This document shows, in pieces, positions 1 to 7,713 of a DNA stretch of 64,000 bases (within the stretch, counting starts at the first letter, position 1; every line of letters begins with the position of its first letter). A program made the position numbers and the translations under genes. This DNA comes from Kallipyga massiliensis ph2 (GTDB lineage: Bacteria; Bacillota; Clostridia; Tissierellales; Peptoniphilaceae). The stretch is taken from the NCBI RefSeq assembly GCF_000311985.1, contig NZ_HE978585.1, positions 1,246,443 through 1,310,442 on the forward strand, in the 5' to 3' direction. A model generated the notes under the pieces. That model worked only from the letters and a program-made list of their open reading frames with translations. It did not search any database and was not told the DNA's origin.

Positions 1-708
1 GGGTTCCTGGTCAGTATCCGAATAGCGTTTAACCATGAACTCCTGGAGGCGGGCCGTTAACTTCCAGTGGACATGAGCCATGGACTCTCCTTGGGCTAGG
101 GGATCGATAGAAAAAAGATCATCCGTTACTGTGGTTAAGTTTTTTTTCTGAATGGGGTCCCCGAGTTCATCAGCAAGGGAGGTCAGTCCGGATCCGGCCT
201 CTCCGCGACTCAGGCTGGGCAGGGCATAGCAGTGGACCATATGGCTGAGCCGGTCCTGGCTGAAGGACATCCGGATGAAGCCCAGGAAGTCCTCATAAAT
301 GGGTTCTTTGGTTTCCAGGGTGTAAGTTCCCGTAAAGGGCAACATAAAAGCCAGATCTACTGTCCGGGTCTCCTTAGGCTGGAGCATGACTTCCATGGGT
401 TTTTCTTTTTTCCCCTGGACAATTTTCAAGTCGGGAAAGAGGAGAAAAAAGGCCATAAACGGAGATTCATTGGTCAGCTGGCAGATCCAATGACCTTCCT
501 GGCCCCTTTGGAGGACTTGTGGACGGATGGTCAGCTTGGCCTTGAGTTTCCGGTCGGAGAGCTTGGAGAAGATGATGGACAGAATGGGTAGGAGGGTCCA
601 AAAGATAATAAAAATATGGGGAAATGGCCGTAATTGTAAGTTGGCCAGGACGAAAAGAACCAGCCAACCCAGAGCCCAGAAAAAAAAGCGGGGTCGGATG
701 GCTTTCAT
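1..708 (-). CDS. DUF58 family protein, C-terminal part outside window
   Basis: Partial gene: 236 codons are visible, running off the left edge of the window. Two hydrophobic segments near residues 8-24 and 31-47 should place the rest outside the membrane. The end of the visible part carries the DUF58 hallmark around a 'HWKLTAR...MVKRYS' segment, preceded by an acidic Asp-Pro-Leu stretch. The start codon overlaps the stop of the MoxR ATPase gene by four bases (ATGA), so the two are translationally coupled. MoxR/DUF58 pairs are thought to act as chaperone and VWA-like adaptor systems at the cell surface; the partner genes usually found next (transglutaminase-like protein) would lie left of the window. 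Family call is firm, function is not. Confidence 0.85.
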   Translation of the reverse strand, partial: MKAIRPRFFFWALGWLVLFVLANLQLRPFPHIFIIFWTLLPILSIIFSKLSDRKLKAKLTIRPQVLQRGQEGHWICQLTNESPFMAFFLLFPDLKIVQGKKEKPMEVMLQPKETRTVDLAFMLPFTGTYTLETKEPIYEDFLGFIRMSFSQDRLSHMVHCYALPSLSRGEAGSGLTSLADELGDPIQKKNLTTVTDDLFSIDPLAQGESMAHVHWKLTARLQEFMVKRYSDTDQEP

Positions 709-1673
709 CGGGGGGCGACCATTTCTTTCAGGAGGCGGTCGGTGACGTCAGCGGAAGTCATGCCCTGCCCCCGGGCCTGGGCCTTCATGATCATCCGATG
801 GTCAAGGACGTCGTGGGCCATCCGTTGGATATCATCCGGCTTGACATAGGTTCGACCTTCCATGAGGGCCAGGGTAGAGGCAGCTTTGAGGAGCATGATG
901 GAGGCGCGGGGGCTGACGCCCAGTTCCACCCATTCGGATTCACGGCTACCCCTGGTTAGGGAAAGGAGGTAGTGCTTGACTTCATCGGATGCCGTGACAT
1001 CTTCCACGGCTTCGCGGATTTGGCGGATTTCGTTCCCATCCGCGACCACTCGAACGGTCTCGGAAAGATGCTTAAGGGCATCCTTGTCCATAATCAGCAT
1101 TTCTTCTTCTTTGGAAGGATAGCCGATGGATAGGCGCATCATAAACCGGTCCATCTGGGCTTCCGGCAAGGGGTAGGTACCCACATGTTCGACCGGGTTT
1201 TGGGTGGCCATGACCATGAAGGGTTGGGGCAGGATGTAGGTCTTTCCCTCCACGGTGACCTGGCCCTCTTCCATGGCTTCCAAAAGGGCTGACTGGGTCC
1301 TTGGAGAGGAACGGTTGATTTCATCAGCCAGGAGGATTTGAGTCATGGCTGCCCCTTCGCGGAAGACAAATTCCGATGTTTTGGGGTTGTAGATGTTAAA
1401 GCCCGTTACATCCGAGGGCATGAGGTCCGGGGTAAACTGGATCCGTTGGAAGTCCAGGCCTACAGCCCGGGCAAGAGCTCGGGCTACTGTGGTTTTCCCG
1501 ATTCCGGGCACATCCTCCAAGAGAACATGACCCCCGGCCAAGAGGCAAATGAGCATCTTTCGGATGACGACTTGGTTACCCACGACGGATTCTTTTATTG
1601 AAGTCAAGACCTCTTCGGTGAGCTTCTGCGTTTTTCCCGCGGCTTCTTTTACACTAATCTTTCCTACTTTCAT
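705..1673 (-). CDS. MoxR-type AAA+ ATPase
   Basis: A 322-residue AAA+ ATPase of the MoxR family, which are chaperone-like ATPases that work with DUF58/VWA proteins. Walker A (GIGKTT) lies at about residues 57-62, Walker B (LLADE) at 114-118, and a sensor-like ATQNP segment follows near 155. The chosen start at 1673 has GAGGAG eight bases upstream; an upstream in-frame start at 1697 has no comparable ribosome site. The gene's stop overlaps the start of the DUF58 gene. It is divergent from the Xer recombinase gene, with about 190 bases between them in which I see no convincing promoter pair. Confidence 0.92.
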   Translation of the reverse strand: MKVGKISVKEAAGKTQKLTEEVLTSIKESVVGNQVVIRKMLICLLAGGHVLLEDVPGIGKTTVARALARAVGLDFQRIQFTPDLMPSDVTGFNIYNPKTSEFVFREGAAMTQILLADEINRSSPRTQSALLEAMEEGQVTVEGKTYILPQPFMVMATQNPVEHVGTYPLPEAQMDRFMMRLSIGYPSKEEEMLIMDKDALKHLSETVRVVADGNEIRQIREAVEDVTASDEVKHYLLSLTRGSRESEWVELGVSPRASIMLLKAASTLALMEGRTYVKPDDIQRMAHDVLDHRMIMKAQARGQGMTSADVTDRLLKEMVAPR

Positions 1674-1863
1674 GACAAATCTCTCCTCATTGAACAAATT
1701 TTACCTATCCGGTATATGGCCAAATCCGCCCTTGTCGGACTTGTATCCATTTTGTTACCTATCTTTTTCAATTATACCTCATGGAAAGACAGGGAACAAA
1801 TCCTCCTTCTCCCCCTTCCTCCCCCACTATGGTAAAATGCAGGGAGAAAGAAAAGAGGACACC

Positions 1864-2859
1864 ATGACTGATTATTTACCGCTTCCTCTCGAGGATTACA
1901 TCAATTACCTAAAAACCGTCAAGGGATTGGCCCCTACCAGCATCCGGGAATACACCTATGACCTGACCGCCTTTTTCCGCTTCCTTCGAAAGAGGAAGGG
2001 TGGTTCGGAATTCCGCCGGATGGAATTTGATGCCATCCCTATTGAAGATATGGGAATCGAAGATATCCAGAAAGCCAGCCTCCACGACCTTCAAGCCTTC
2101 CTGGCCTTTAGCGAGGATGGGGATATGCCTTCCGCTAACCGGAGGGCCAGAAAAACTTCCGCCCTCCGGGGCTTTTTTAAGTATTTGGTGGTCTTTGAAG
2201 AAGTCCTGGATAAAAACCCCATGGATAAGCTCACCACGCCGAAAAAGAAAAAAAGGCAGCCGGTCTACCTAACCCTAGCAGAGGCCATCGAGCTGATTGA
2301 CCAAGCTTCTCGGGAGGAAAATCGCTTTTTTCGCCTCCGGGATGTAGCCATCCTGGTGACCTTCTTGACCACGGGGATCCGCTTGAGCGAGCTGGTCTCC
2401 CTCAACCTCAATTCCCTAAAAGATGATCATTTTAATGTGATTGGGAAGGGGGATAAGGAAAGAACGGTCTACATTACCGAGGCCCTCCAGGCCGCCCTCT
2501 CCTCCTACCTCTCGGTCCGCCCCATTGTTCCCGGCGAATCCGCCCTCTTTCTCTCCTCCCGAAAAAAACGGATGAGCCAGAGGGCTGTCCAACACCGGAT
2601 TGAAAAGATCCTCCGAGATGCCGGCTTCGATACCTCCCGCTATTCCGTCCACAAGCTCCGTCATACGGCCGCTACCCTCATGTATAAGGAAGGGGTGGAC
2701 ATTCGGACCCTTCAAAAAATATTGGGCCATGCCTCCATCGGCACGACCCAAATATACACCCACGTGGATGACCCTATGGTGAAACAGGGGATGGAAAAAA
2801 ACCCTCTTTCTCAGATGGACCTCCCCCACCTCGATCCAAACAAGGGGGAAGAGAACTAG
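1864..2859 (+). CDS. Tyrosine recombinase, XerC/XerD-like
   Basis: A 331-residue site-specific recombinase, the only protein gene on the plus strand in the window. It has an N-terminal core-binding (SAM-like) domain to about residue 115, then a catalytic domain. Visible catalytic residues are Arg173 (TTGIRLSE), Lys195 (GKGDKE), His263-x-x-Arg266 (HKLRH), His289 (LGHAS) and Tyr298 (IYTH). Length and full catalytic set fit a chromosome-dimer-resolving Xer protein. The start at 1864 follows an AGAGGA ribosome site; the frame is open further upstream but that part overlaps the moxR promoter region and does not look like protein. Its stop overlaps the stop of the convergent gene through a shared CTAG. 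Whether it is XerC, XerD or a single-Xer system cannot be told here. Confidence 0.9.
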   Translation: MTDYLPLPLEDYINYLKTVKGLAPTSIREYTYDLTAFFRFLRKRKGGSEFRRMEFDAIPIEDMGIEDIQKASLHDLQAFLAFSEDGDMPSANRRARKTSALRGFFKYLVVFEEVLDKNPMDKLTTPKKKKRQPVYLTLAEAIELIDQASREENRFFRLRDVAILVTFLTTGIRLSELVSLNLNSLKDDHFNVIGKGDKERTVYITEALQAALSSYLSVRPIVPGESALFLSSRKKRMSQRAVQHRIEKILRDAGFDTSRYSVHKLRHTAATLMYKEGVDIRTLQKILGHASIGTTQIYTHVDDPMVKQGMEKNPLSQMDLPHLDPNKGEEN

Positions 2860-3113
2860 CCCTTGAGTCCCCGGGATTGGCGGTCCATATCCTCCACCAC
2901 AATGTCAAAAATCTCGCCCAGGCTCCGGCAGTATTTCAGAACATCCCAGGGCTCATTGGTGTGGTAGTGGATTTTGATCAGGTCATCGCCCCCCACAGCC
3001 AGGAGGCAGTCCCCTTTAAAATTATTCTCAATGTAGTCATGGATCGCATCCTCATCCAGACCTTCTCCTTCAATCAAAAGCTGGGTATCGTAGCGATATT
3101 CGGTTTCTTGCAT
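2856..3113 (-). CDS. Stand-alone FakA/DAK C-terminal-like domain protein
   Basis: An 85-residue protein resembling the C-terminal domain of FakA-type fatty acid kinases ('kinase to dihydroxyacetone kinase'). It has the pattern EGEGLDED, then GGDDLIKIHYHTNEP and a final SLGEIFDIVVEDM segment. There is no DhaL/DAK2 kinase domain, so it cannot phosphorylate by itself. A good AGGAAG ribosome site precedes the ATG. It sits just downstream of the two-gene threonine/serine exporter and may be co-transcribed. Small proteins of this type are annotated in clostridia, but their role is unknown to me. Its stop overlaps that of the convergent recombinase gene. Confidence 0.75.
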   Translation of the reverse strand: MQETEYRYDTQLLIEGEGLDEDAIHDYIENNFKGDCLLAVGGDDLIKIHYHTNEPWDVLKYCRSLGEIFDIVVEDMDRQSRGLKG

Positions 3114-3133
3114 GATTCTTCCTTTCTAGGCTC

Positions 3134-3625
3134 CTAATATTGGGAGCTTTTCTTTTTCTTTATCCGTTGGACAATTCCTTTTTTCATAATATATAGGGCC
3201 TCTACCATGATGACGCCTAGGGCGATGGAGAGGGCCAGGGACAGGGTCTCGATCATCTTCCGGGTGGCCAGGGCCGAATCTCCGGTGATAAAGCCCACAA
3301 CCATCTGAAAGAGCTGCATCCCCGGAACCAGGGAGGCCAGGGCCGGGATCAGGAATAGGGTGACCGGGCCTTTCAGGATCCTGGACCCCTCCTGGGCACA
3401 CCAGGCAATGAAGGCTGAGGAGAGAAAGGCGGCAGGAACGATTCCAATTTTATGCCAGGTGGAGGTGTAAATTCCCCAGCCGAAAAAGGCCATAAAACCT
3501 GCCGTGACCGCCATTTTTTTTGAATCCCCCAGAGCTAGGGCAAAGAAGGTTACCCCTAAAAGAGCCCCCAGACATTCCCATAAAATGAGGAGGTAGGGAT
3601 TGGAAAGGAAGAAATTTTCAATCAT
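3134..3625 (-). CDS. Threonine/serine exporter, small subunit (ThrE_2, YjjB-like)
   Basis: A 163-residue membrane protein with about five hydrophobic segments, matching the ThrE_2 (YjjB-like) half of the split ThrE threonine/serine exporter. The typical central stretch LIPALASLVPGMQLF is present near residues 90-105 and a lysine-rich tail ends the protein. AGGAGG lies five bases before the ATG. It follows the larger ThrE subunit after nine bases, as in other Firmicutes where the two halves form one permease for amino acid efflux across the cytoplasmic membrane. Confidence 0.88.
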   Translation of the reverse strand: MIENFFLSNPYLLILWECLGALLGVTFFALALGDSKKMAVTAGFMAFFGWGIYTSTWHKIGIVPAAFLSSAFIAWCAQEGSRILKGPVTLFLIPALASLVPGMQLFQMVVGFITGDSALATRKMIETLSLALSIALGVIMVEALYIMKKGIVQRIKKKKSSQY

Positions 3626-3634
3626 AGAGACCTC

Positions 3635-4423
3635 CTAAAAAATCCAGTTAATGATTAAAAGGGAGAAGCCGGCTCCGAAGGCCAAGGCTAAGGCGGTGGC
3701 CATGGCGGAAAGAAGGTTGCCGGCTGCGGTGATATAGTCCCCCTTCATCATATCCCGAATGCCATTGGTAAAGGTCGTTCCCGGAAAGAGCATGATGAGG
3801 GAACCCAAAATCATAGGATCCATCCGGACGGAGGGGATGAGCTTGGAGAAAAAGGCCAGGAAAAAACTGGCAATGACGGTCTTAAAAAAGGCCGGGGTGA
3901 AGGTTTGGTCGATGTTCTTGGGAAGGACAAAATCCGTCACCACCGTAAGATAAGCGGCGACACCGGCCAGGAAGGACTCCAGGATCCCCCCGCCCCCCAT
4001 CATGCAAAAGCCCCAGGCAAAGGGGAAGTTCATGAGCCGGGCATGGGGAATCTTCTTTTTTTGTTGAGAGAGAAGGACCAGGTCCATATACGCCTCATCC
4101 AGGGTCATCTGGTGGGAGGTTAAAGCCCGGGAAATCTCATTGACCCTTTGTATCTTGTAAAGGTCAAAGAAACGGGACTTGATCCGCTTAATGGCCGTGA
4201 TATAGGTTTTATCATCAAAGGTAATGGTGACCATTAAGGCCGTGAGCAAACTCACCACGTCCACGTCCTGGTGGTCAGATAAAGCCAGGATCCTCTCCAT
4301 GGTGTCCTCCACCCGGTAGGTTTCAGCAGCTGAAGAGGTCAAAATCGATCCGGCCAAAAGGGCAATCTGAAGGATTTCCTTATCCCGACTATGCAGTTGT
4401 CCTTCCCGGATTTCCATGTCCAT
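3635..4423 (-). CDS. Threonine/serine exporter, large subunit (ThrE, YjjP-like)
   Basis: A 262-residue protein with a soluble N-terminal region (about 1-130) and a hydrophobic C-terminal half, the usual layout of the ThrE/YjjP subunit. The segment PSVRMDPMILGSLIMLFPG followed by TFTNGIRD near residues 200-225 is typical of the family. The ATG at 4423 is preceded by a GAGGGG ribosome site. A TATAAT-like -10 at 4455-4460 (minus strand) could drive the pair but lacks a good -35. It is divergent from tRNA-Leu. Predicted function: export of threonine/serine or small neutral amino acids together with the next gene. Confidence 0.88.
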   Translation of the reverse strand: MDMEIREGQLHSRDKEILQIALLAGSILTSSAAETYRVEDTMERILALSDHQDVDVVSLLTALMVTITFDDKTYITAIKRIKSRFFDLYKIQRVNEISRALTSHQMTLDEAYMDLVLLSQQKKKIPHARLMNFPFAWGFCMMGGGGILESFLAGVAAYLTVVTDFVLPKNIDQTFTPAFFKTVIASFFLAFFSKLIPSVRMDPMILGSLIMLFPGTTFTNGIRDMMKGDYITAAGNLLSAMATALALAFGAGFSLLIINWIF

Positions 4424-4495
4424 GGGCCATCCCCTCCCCTATCAGTCTTTGCTTATTATATCAAAGGCGGAGAGAAGAAAGCGCAAAAAATAAAT

Positions 4496-4524
4496 TTGCA
4501 TTTTCTCCATCCATCTCATATAAT
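4496..4524 (+). promoter_or_regulatory. Promoter of tRNA-Leu(CAG)
   Basis: TTGCAT at 4496-4501 and a perfect TATAAT at 4519-4524 are 17 bases apart. The tRNA starts about 19 bases after the -10, fitting a stable-RNA promoter. Confidence 0.85.
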
Positions 4525-4542
4525 ATCTATGTTGCCCAATAT

Positions 4543-4625
4543 GCGGGTGTGGCGGAACGGCAGACGCGCTAGTTTCAGGGACTAGTGAGAGCAATCTCGT
4601 GAAGGTTCAAATCCTTTCACCCGCA
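4543..4625 (+). tRNA. tRNA-Leu (anticodon CAG)
   Basis: An 83-base class II tRNA with a long variable arm. The acceptor GCGGGTG pairs with CACCCGC, the T arm carries GGTTCAAATCC, and the anticodon stem CTAGT/ACTAG encloses a loop with CAG. CCA is not encoded. It has its own promoter and terminator and stands alone between two minus-strand operons. Confidence 0.95.
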
Positions 4626-4627
4626 TC

Positions 4628-4661
4628 AAAAAAAAGAGGACCTTGAGGTCCTCTTTTTTTT
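4628..4661. terminator. Bidirectional rho-independent terminator
   Basis: GAGGACC-TTGA-GGTCCTC hairpin flanked by A8 on one side and T8 on the other. It can end the tRNA-Leu transcript on the plus strand and the alanine dehydrogenase transcript on the minus strand. Confidence 0.92.
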
Positions 4662-4676
4662 GATCATTTTTCTTTC

Positions 4677-5798
4677 TTATTTCGAACAAATGGCTAGCTC
4701 CAAAGGCGTATAGTCTTTTTGCGTAGCTCTGGCCACATTTTCATTGGTTAGCATACCCAGATAACAATTAACCCCCTTTGCCAAGGCCGGATCAGCGATT
4801 GCAGCCTTTTCCAGGCCCAGGTCAGCTATTTTCAGGCCATACCGGAGGGTGGCGTTGGTTAAGGCGATGGTGGAAGTCCTGGGAACAGCCCCCGGCATAT
4901 TGGTGACGCAGTAATGAATTACCCCCTCTTCAATATAGATGGGGTCATCATGGGTGGTTGGCCTTGAACTTTCTGCACAGCCGCCCTGGTCAATGGACAC
5001 GTCCACAAAGACGGCTCCATTCTTCATCATTTTCAGATGACGGCGGCGGATGAGCTTGGGCGTAGCCCCACCGGGGACCAAAACCGACCCGATAACCAAA
5101 TCCGCATCCTTAAGCACCCTTTCAATATTGGAGTCGGAGGAGACCAAGGTTTGAACATGGGCGCCAAAAATATTGTCCAAGTATTCCAGCTTCTTAATTG
5201 ACCGGTTGAGGATGGATACATTGGCCCCCATACCCAAGGCGATTTTACAGGCATTGGCGCCGACCGCTCCGGCTCCCAGGATAACCACGTTGGCCTTCGG
5301 AGTCCCCGGCACGCCGGCGAGGAGGATTCCCGCCCCACCAAAGGGTTTCTCCAAGTACTTTGCCCCTTCCTGGATAGAAAGCCGCCCTGCAATCTGGGAC
5401 ATGGGGGCCAGGCAGGGCAAGGATCCATCCTCTTCTTCGATGGTCTCATAGGCCACCGCCTTGATCTTATGGTCTAAAAGGGTCTCAGCCTGGTCAGGAG
5501 CGGCAGCTAGGTGGAAGTAGGTGAAGAGGATTAGGCCCTCTCTTAAGAAGGGATATTCCTCCTCCAGAGGTTCCTTGACCTTGACCATCATCTCCACCTT
5601 GGACCAAACCTCTTCCGCCCGATCTAAAACGGTGACGCCCAGAGCTTGATAATCCTCATCAGGAAATCCTGATCCCAGGCCGGCTCCTTTTTCTAAATAA
5701 ACCTCATGACCGTGGGCAATAAAATCCCTGGCCCCATCCGGTGTCAATCCTACACGGTATTCATTATTCTTTATCTCTTTTACACAGCCCACTTTCAC
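4677..5798 (-). CDS. ald: Alanine dehydrogenase
   Basis: A 373-residue NAD-dependent L-alanine dehydrogenase (alanine + NAD + water to pyruvate + ammonia + NADH). The N-terminus MKVGCVKEIKNNEYRVGLTP is the family signature, the Rossmann motif GAGAVGANA lies near residue 175, and the C-terminal segment NMPGAVPRTST is typical. Full length for the family. It starts with GTG preceded by GAGAGGG. It forms a single-gene unit between the yneA-like terminator and the shared terminator with tRNA-Leu. A CCGGAA...TTCCGG dyad lies in the 5' leader near 5823-5842; its role is unknown. In an anaerobe it likely serves alanine catabolism or redox balance. Confidence 0.95.
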   Translation of the reverse strand: MKVGCVKEIKNNEYRVGLTPDGARDFIAHGHEVYLEKGAGLGSGFPDEDYQALGVTVLDRAEEVWSKVEMMVKVKEPLEEEYPFLREGLILFTYFHLAAAPDQAETLLDHKIKAVAYETIEEEDGSLPCLAPMSQIAGRLSIQEGAKYLEKPFGGAGILLAGVPGTPKANVVILGAGAVGANACKIALGMGANVSILNRSIKKLEYLDNIFGAHVQTLVSSDSNIERVLKDADLVIGSVLVPGGATPKLIRRRHLKMMKNGAVFVDVSIDQGGCAESSRPTTHDDPIYIEEGVIHYCVTNMPGAVPRTSTIALTNATLRYGLKIADLGLEKAAIADPALAKGVNCYLGMLTNENVARATQKDYTPLELAICSK

Positions 5799-5910
5799 GG
5801 CAAGACCCTCTCTTTCATCGAACCGGAATTCTCTAGTTCCGGCTTGGAAAAAACTCCTTTTAAGCTTATCACAAGAAAAAGAAGAGGGAGAAAAATCATC
5901 TTATTTTCAG

Positions 5911-5969
5911 CAAAAAAAATGCCGCCTGACGGGCCGGTGATCAAACCGGTCCGCCAATTCGGGCAGCAT
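5911..5969 (-). terminator. Rho-independent terminator after yneA-like gene
   Basis: Reading the minus strand, ATGCTGCC pairs with GGCGGCAT around an inner GACCGGT/ACCGGCC stem, followed by eight T. It directly follows the stop of the LysM gene and separates it from ald. Confidence 0.82.
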
Positions 5970-5977
5970 TTCATTTA

Positions 5978-6307
5978 TTAAATATTTGGGATAAGTAGGG
6001 GTTGACCCGGGTGCAGGGTCGACTTACCCAAATTATTTAACCGATAGATTTCTCGAACAAGCTCTCGGGTATCCCTATTTTTTCCCCGGCTTTCTTTTTT
6101 GGCCAGGGCCCAAACCGTGTCCCCTTCCTGAACAATAATTCGTTTGCAGGATGGGTTTTGGCTTTGAACTTGATCGGCCATCCCGTAGGCCATCCGGTTG
6201 GACATCCAGGTAAAACCGGCAAAAAAGATGGCAAAGAGGAAAAGGCCGGTAACAAAAAGGAAGCTGATAAATCTTCTTTTATTCACAATTAGGGTTCTTT
6301 TTTTCAT
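5978..6307 (-). CDS. YneA-like LysM cell-division suppressor
   Basis: A 109-residue protein: short basic N-terminus, one membrane segment at about residues 12-33, a short linker and a C-terminal LysM domain (RIIVQEGDTVWALAKK ... LHPGQPLLIPN). This is the layout of YneA, the SOS-induced protein that delays septation in Bacillus. The ATG at 6307 has AAAGGAG eight bases upstream. Two near-perfect LexA boxes and a strong sigma-A promoter lie just upstream, which supports SOS control. In Bacillus yneA is next to lexA; here lexA is not in the window. The operon is a single gene ended by its own hairpin. Function assigned by layout plus regulation, not by close sequence match. Confidence 0.8.
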   Translation of the reverse strand: MKKRTLIVNKRRFISFLFVTGLFLFAIFFAGFTWMSNRMAYGMADQVQSQNPSCKRIIVQEGDTVWALAKKESRGKNRDTRELVREIYRLNNLGKSTLHPGQPLLIPNI

Positions 6308-6323
6308 GGGTATTTCTCCTTTT

Positions 6324-6337
6324 AGAACATTTGTTCG
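6324..6337 (-). promoter_or_regulatory. LexA (SOS) box, proximal
   Basis: CGAACAAATGTTCT on the minus strand, one base from the Firmicute SOS-box palindrome CGAAC-N4-GTTCG. It lies between the -10 and the ribosome site of the yneA-like gene, centred 32 bases from the second box. Confidence 0.88.
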
Positions 6338-6347
6338 ATCTGTCTCT

Positions 6348-6376
6348 AGAATACACGAACAAATGTTCTTTGTCAA
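6348..6376 (-). promoter_or_regulatory. Sigma-A promoter of yneA-like gene
   Basis: Minus strand TTGACA (6376-6371) and TATTCT (6353-6348) with a 17-base spacer. The distal LexA box fills almost the whole spacer, so bound LexA would block RNA polymerase. Confidence 0.88.
6356..6369. promoter_or_regulatory. LexA (SOS) box, distal
   Basis: CGAACAAATGTTCT on the plus strand, the same 14-mer as the proximal box in opposite orientation. It is placed in the -35/-10 spacer of the yneA-like promoter. Confidence 0.9.
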
Positions 6377-6421
6377 GAAAAAACAGAGAGAAAGTGAAAG
6401 AATCACTTTCTCCCTGTTTTT
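6377..6421 (-). terminator. Rho-independent terminator after ynbB
   Basis: On the minus strand a long GGGAGAAAGTGA...TCACTTTCTCTC hairpin is followed by six T. It ends the mutS-mutL-miaA-ynbB transcript and abuts the -35 of the yneA-like promoter. Confidence 0.88.
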
Positions 6422-6429
6422 TGTTTATT

Positions 6430-7713
6430 TTATAATTCCTTGTCCAGAGATTCCAGGCTAAATAGAAGGGCTAATTTGGCTTGGTCATAGACCAATCCTC
6501 CCTGGTAGTAGGCAATATAAGGCGGCCGGAGGGGGCCATCGGCAGAAACTTCAATGGATGACCCGTCAATAAAGCCCCCGGACGCCATGATAACCTGGTC
6601 GCTGTATCCGGGCATGGACCAGGGATAGGGCACGACCTCAGCGCCCACACTAGCTGCCTTTTGGATGGCCCGGACAAAGGCAATAAGGCGGTCGGGATCC
6701 TGTAAAGCAATGGCCTGGATGATATCGGACCGGGGATCATCCATGGCGGGATAGCAGGTATAGCCCATATCCTCATAGACCTTGCAAAATAGGAGGGCTC
6801 CTTTTAGGGCTTCCATGGTCACATGGGGGGCCAGAAATAGGCCTTGGAGGGTGGTCCGTGTCGTCCCGAAGGTCAGGCCCGTATCCTTGCCCAGACCGGG
6901 TGCCGTCAGATGGTTCATGCACCGGGTGACCAGGTCTTCCCTACCTGCAATATAGCCGCCGGAGACAGCAATACCGCCTCCCGGATTTTTAATCAGAGAA
7001 CCGGCTAGAATATCCGCCCCCACTTCCAGGGGCTCGCGGGTTTCGGTAAATTCCCCATAACAGTTATCGACCATCACGATGGCCTCCGGCTGGCGGGCTT
7101 TAATAAAGGAGATGGCCTGACCCAACTCATCAATGGTGAAGGCTCTCCGGTCCGTATAGCCGGTGGACCTCTGGAGTTCGACCAGGTGAACCGGATCCTT
7201 TAAAGCCAGGTCCAAGGCCTCATAGTCGATCCCTCCTCCCTCCAGGAGGGGGATGGCGGAGTAGTCAATCCCCTTTTCTAAAAGTGTCCCCACTTCCTCC
7301 CCTTTAACGCCAATGACTTCCTGGAGGGTATCGTAGGGCTGGCCCGTAACCGCCAGCATCCGGTCTCCCTTGGAAAGCAAGGCAAAGAGTACCGTAGAGA
7401 GGGCATGGGTCCCCGAGGCGATGGAGGGGCGGACGATGCAGGCCTGGGCACGAAAGACATCCCGAAAGATGGCCTCCGTTTTGTCCCGCCCGCTATCCCC
7501 ATACCCATAGCCGGTAGCGGAGAAGAAGTCCGCCTGGGAGAGACGATTGTCCTGGAAGGCATGGAGAACTTTGAGCTGGTTATAGGAGCGAATGTCCTCC
7601 AGGGCCTGGAAGCGGTCTTTCAGACCGGCCTCGGCGGTTGAGACTCTTTCGATGGCCTCCTCCCCAATGCCAAAGGATGAAAGATAGATGTCATGCAGGT
7701 CTTTATTTTTCAC
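6430..7713 (-). CDS. ynbB: PLP-dependent methionine gamma-lyase-like protein (YnbB, 'aluminium resistance' family)
   Basis: A 427-residue fold-type I PLP enzyme of the YnbB/aluminium-resistance family. The expected PLP lysine is in ILAGSLIKNPGGGI near residue 240, preceded by an Asp-Asn pair (VMVDNCYGE) that would hold the cofactor ring. RPSIASGTHAL near residue 95 is characteristic. Members are annotated as methionine gamma-lyase-like from structure, but the true substrate is not established. It overlaps the miaA stop by four bases and is the last gene of the mutS-mutL-miaA unit, an arrangement also seen in other Firmicutes near miaA/hfq. Confidence 0.85.
   Translation of the reverse strand: MKNKDLHDIYLSSFGIGEEAIERVSTAEAGLKDRFQALEDIRSYNQLKVLHAFQDNRLSQADFFSATGYGYGDSGRDKTEAIFRDVFRAQACIVRPSIASGTHALSTVLFALLSKGDRMLAVTGQPYDTLQEVIGVKGEEVGTLLEKGIDYSAIPLLEGGGIDYEALDLALKDPVHLVELQRSTGYTDRRAFTIDELGQAISFIKARQPEAIVMVDNCYGEFTETREPLEVGADILAGSLIKNPGGGIAVSGGYIAGREDLVTRCMNHLTAPGLGKDTGLTFGTTRTTLQGLFLAPHVTMEALKGALLFCKVYEDMGYTCYPAMDDPRSDIIQAIALQDPDRLIAFVRAIQKAASVGAEVVPYPWSMPGYSDQVIMASGGFIDGSSIEVSADGPLRPPYIAYYQGGLVYDQAKLALLFSLESLDKEL

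Noticed and set aside
1549..1863. Possible N-terminal extension of the Xer recombinase
   Set aside because: The extension overlaps the moxR start region and is not recombinase-like; the start at 1864 has a ribosome site and the family length fits.
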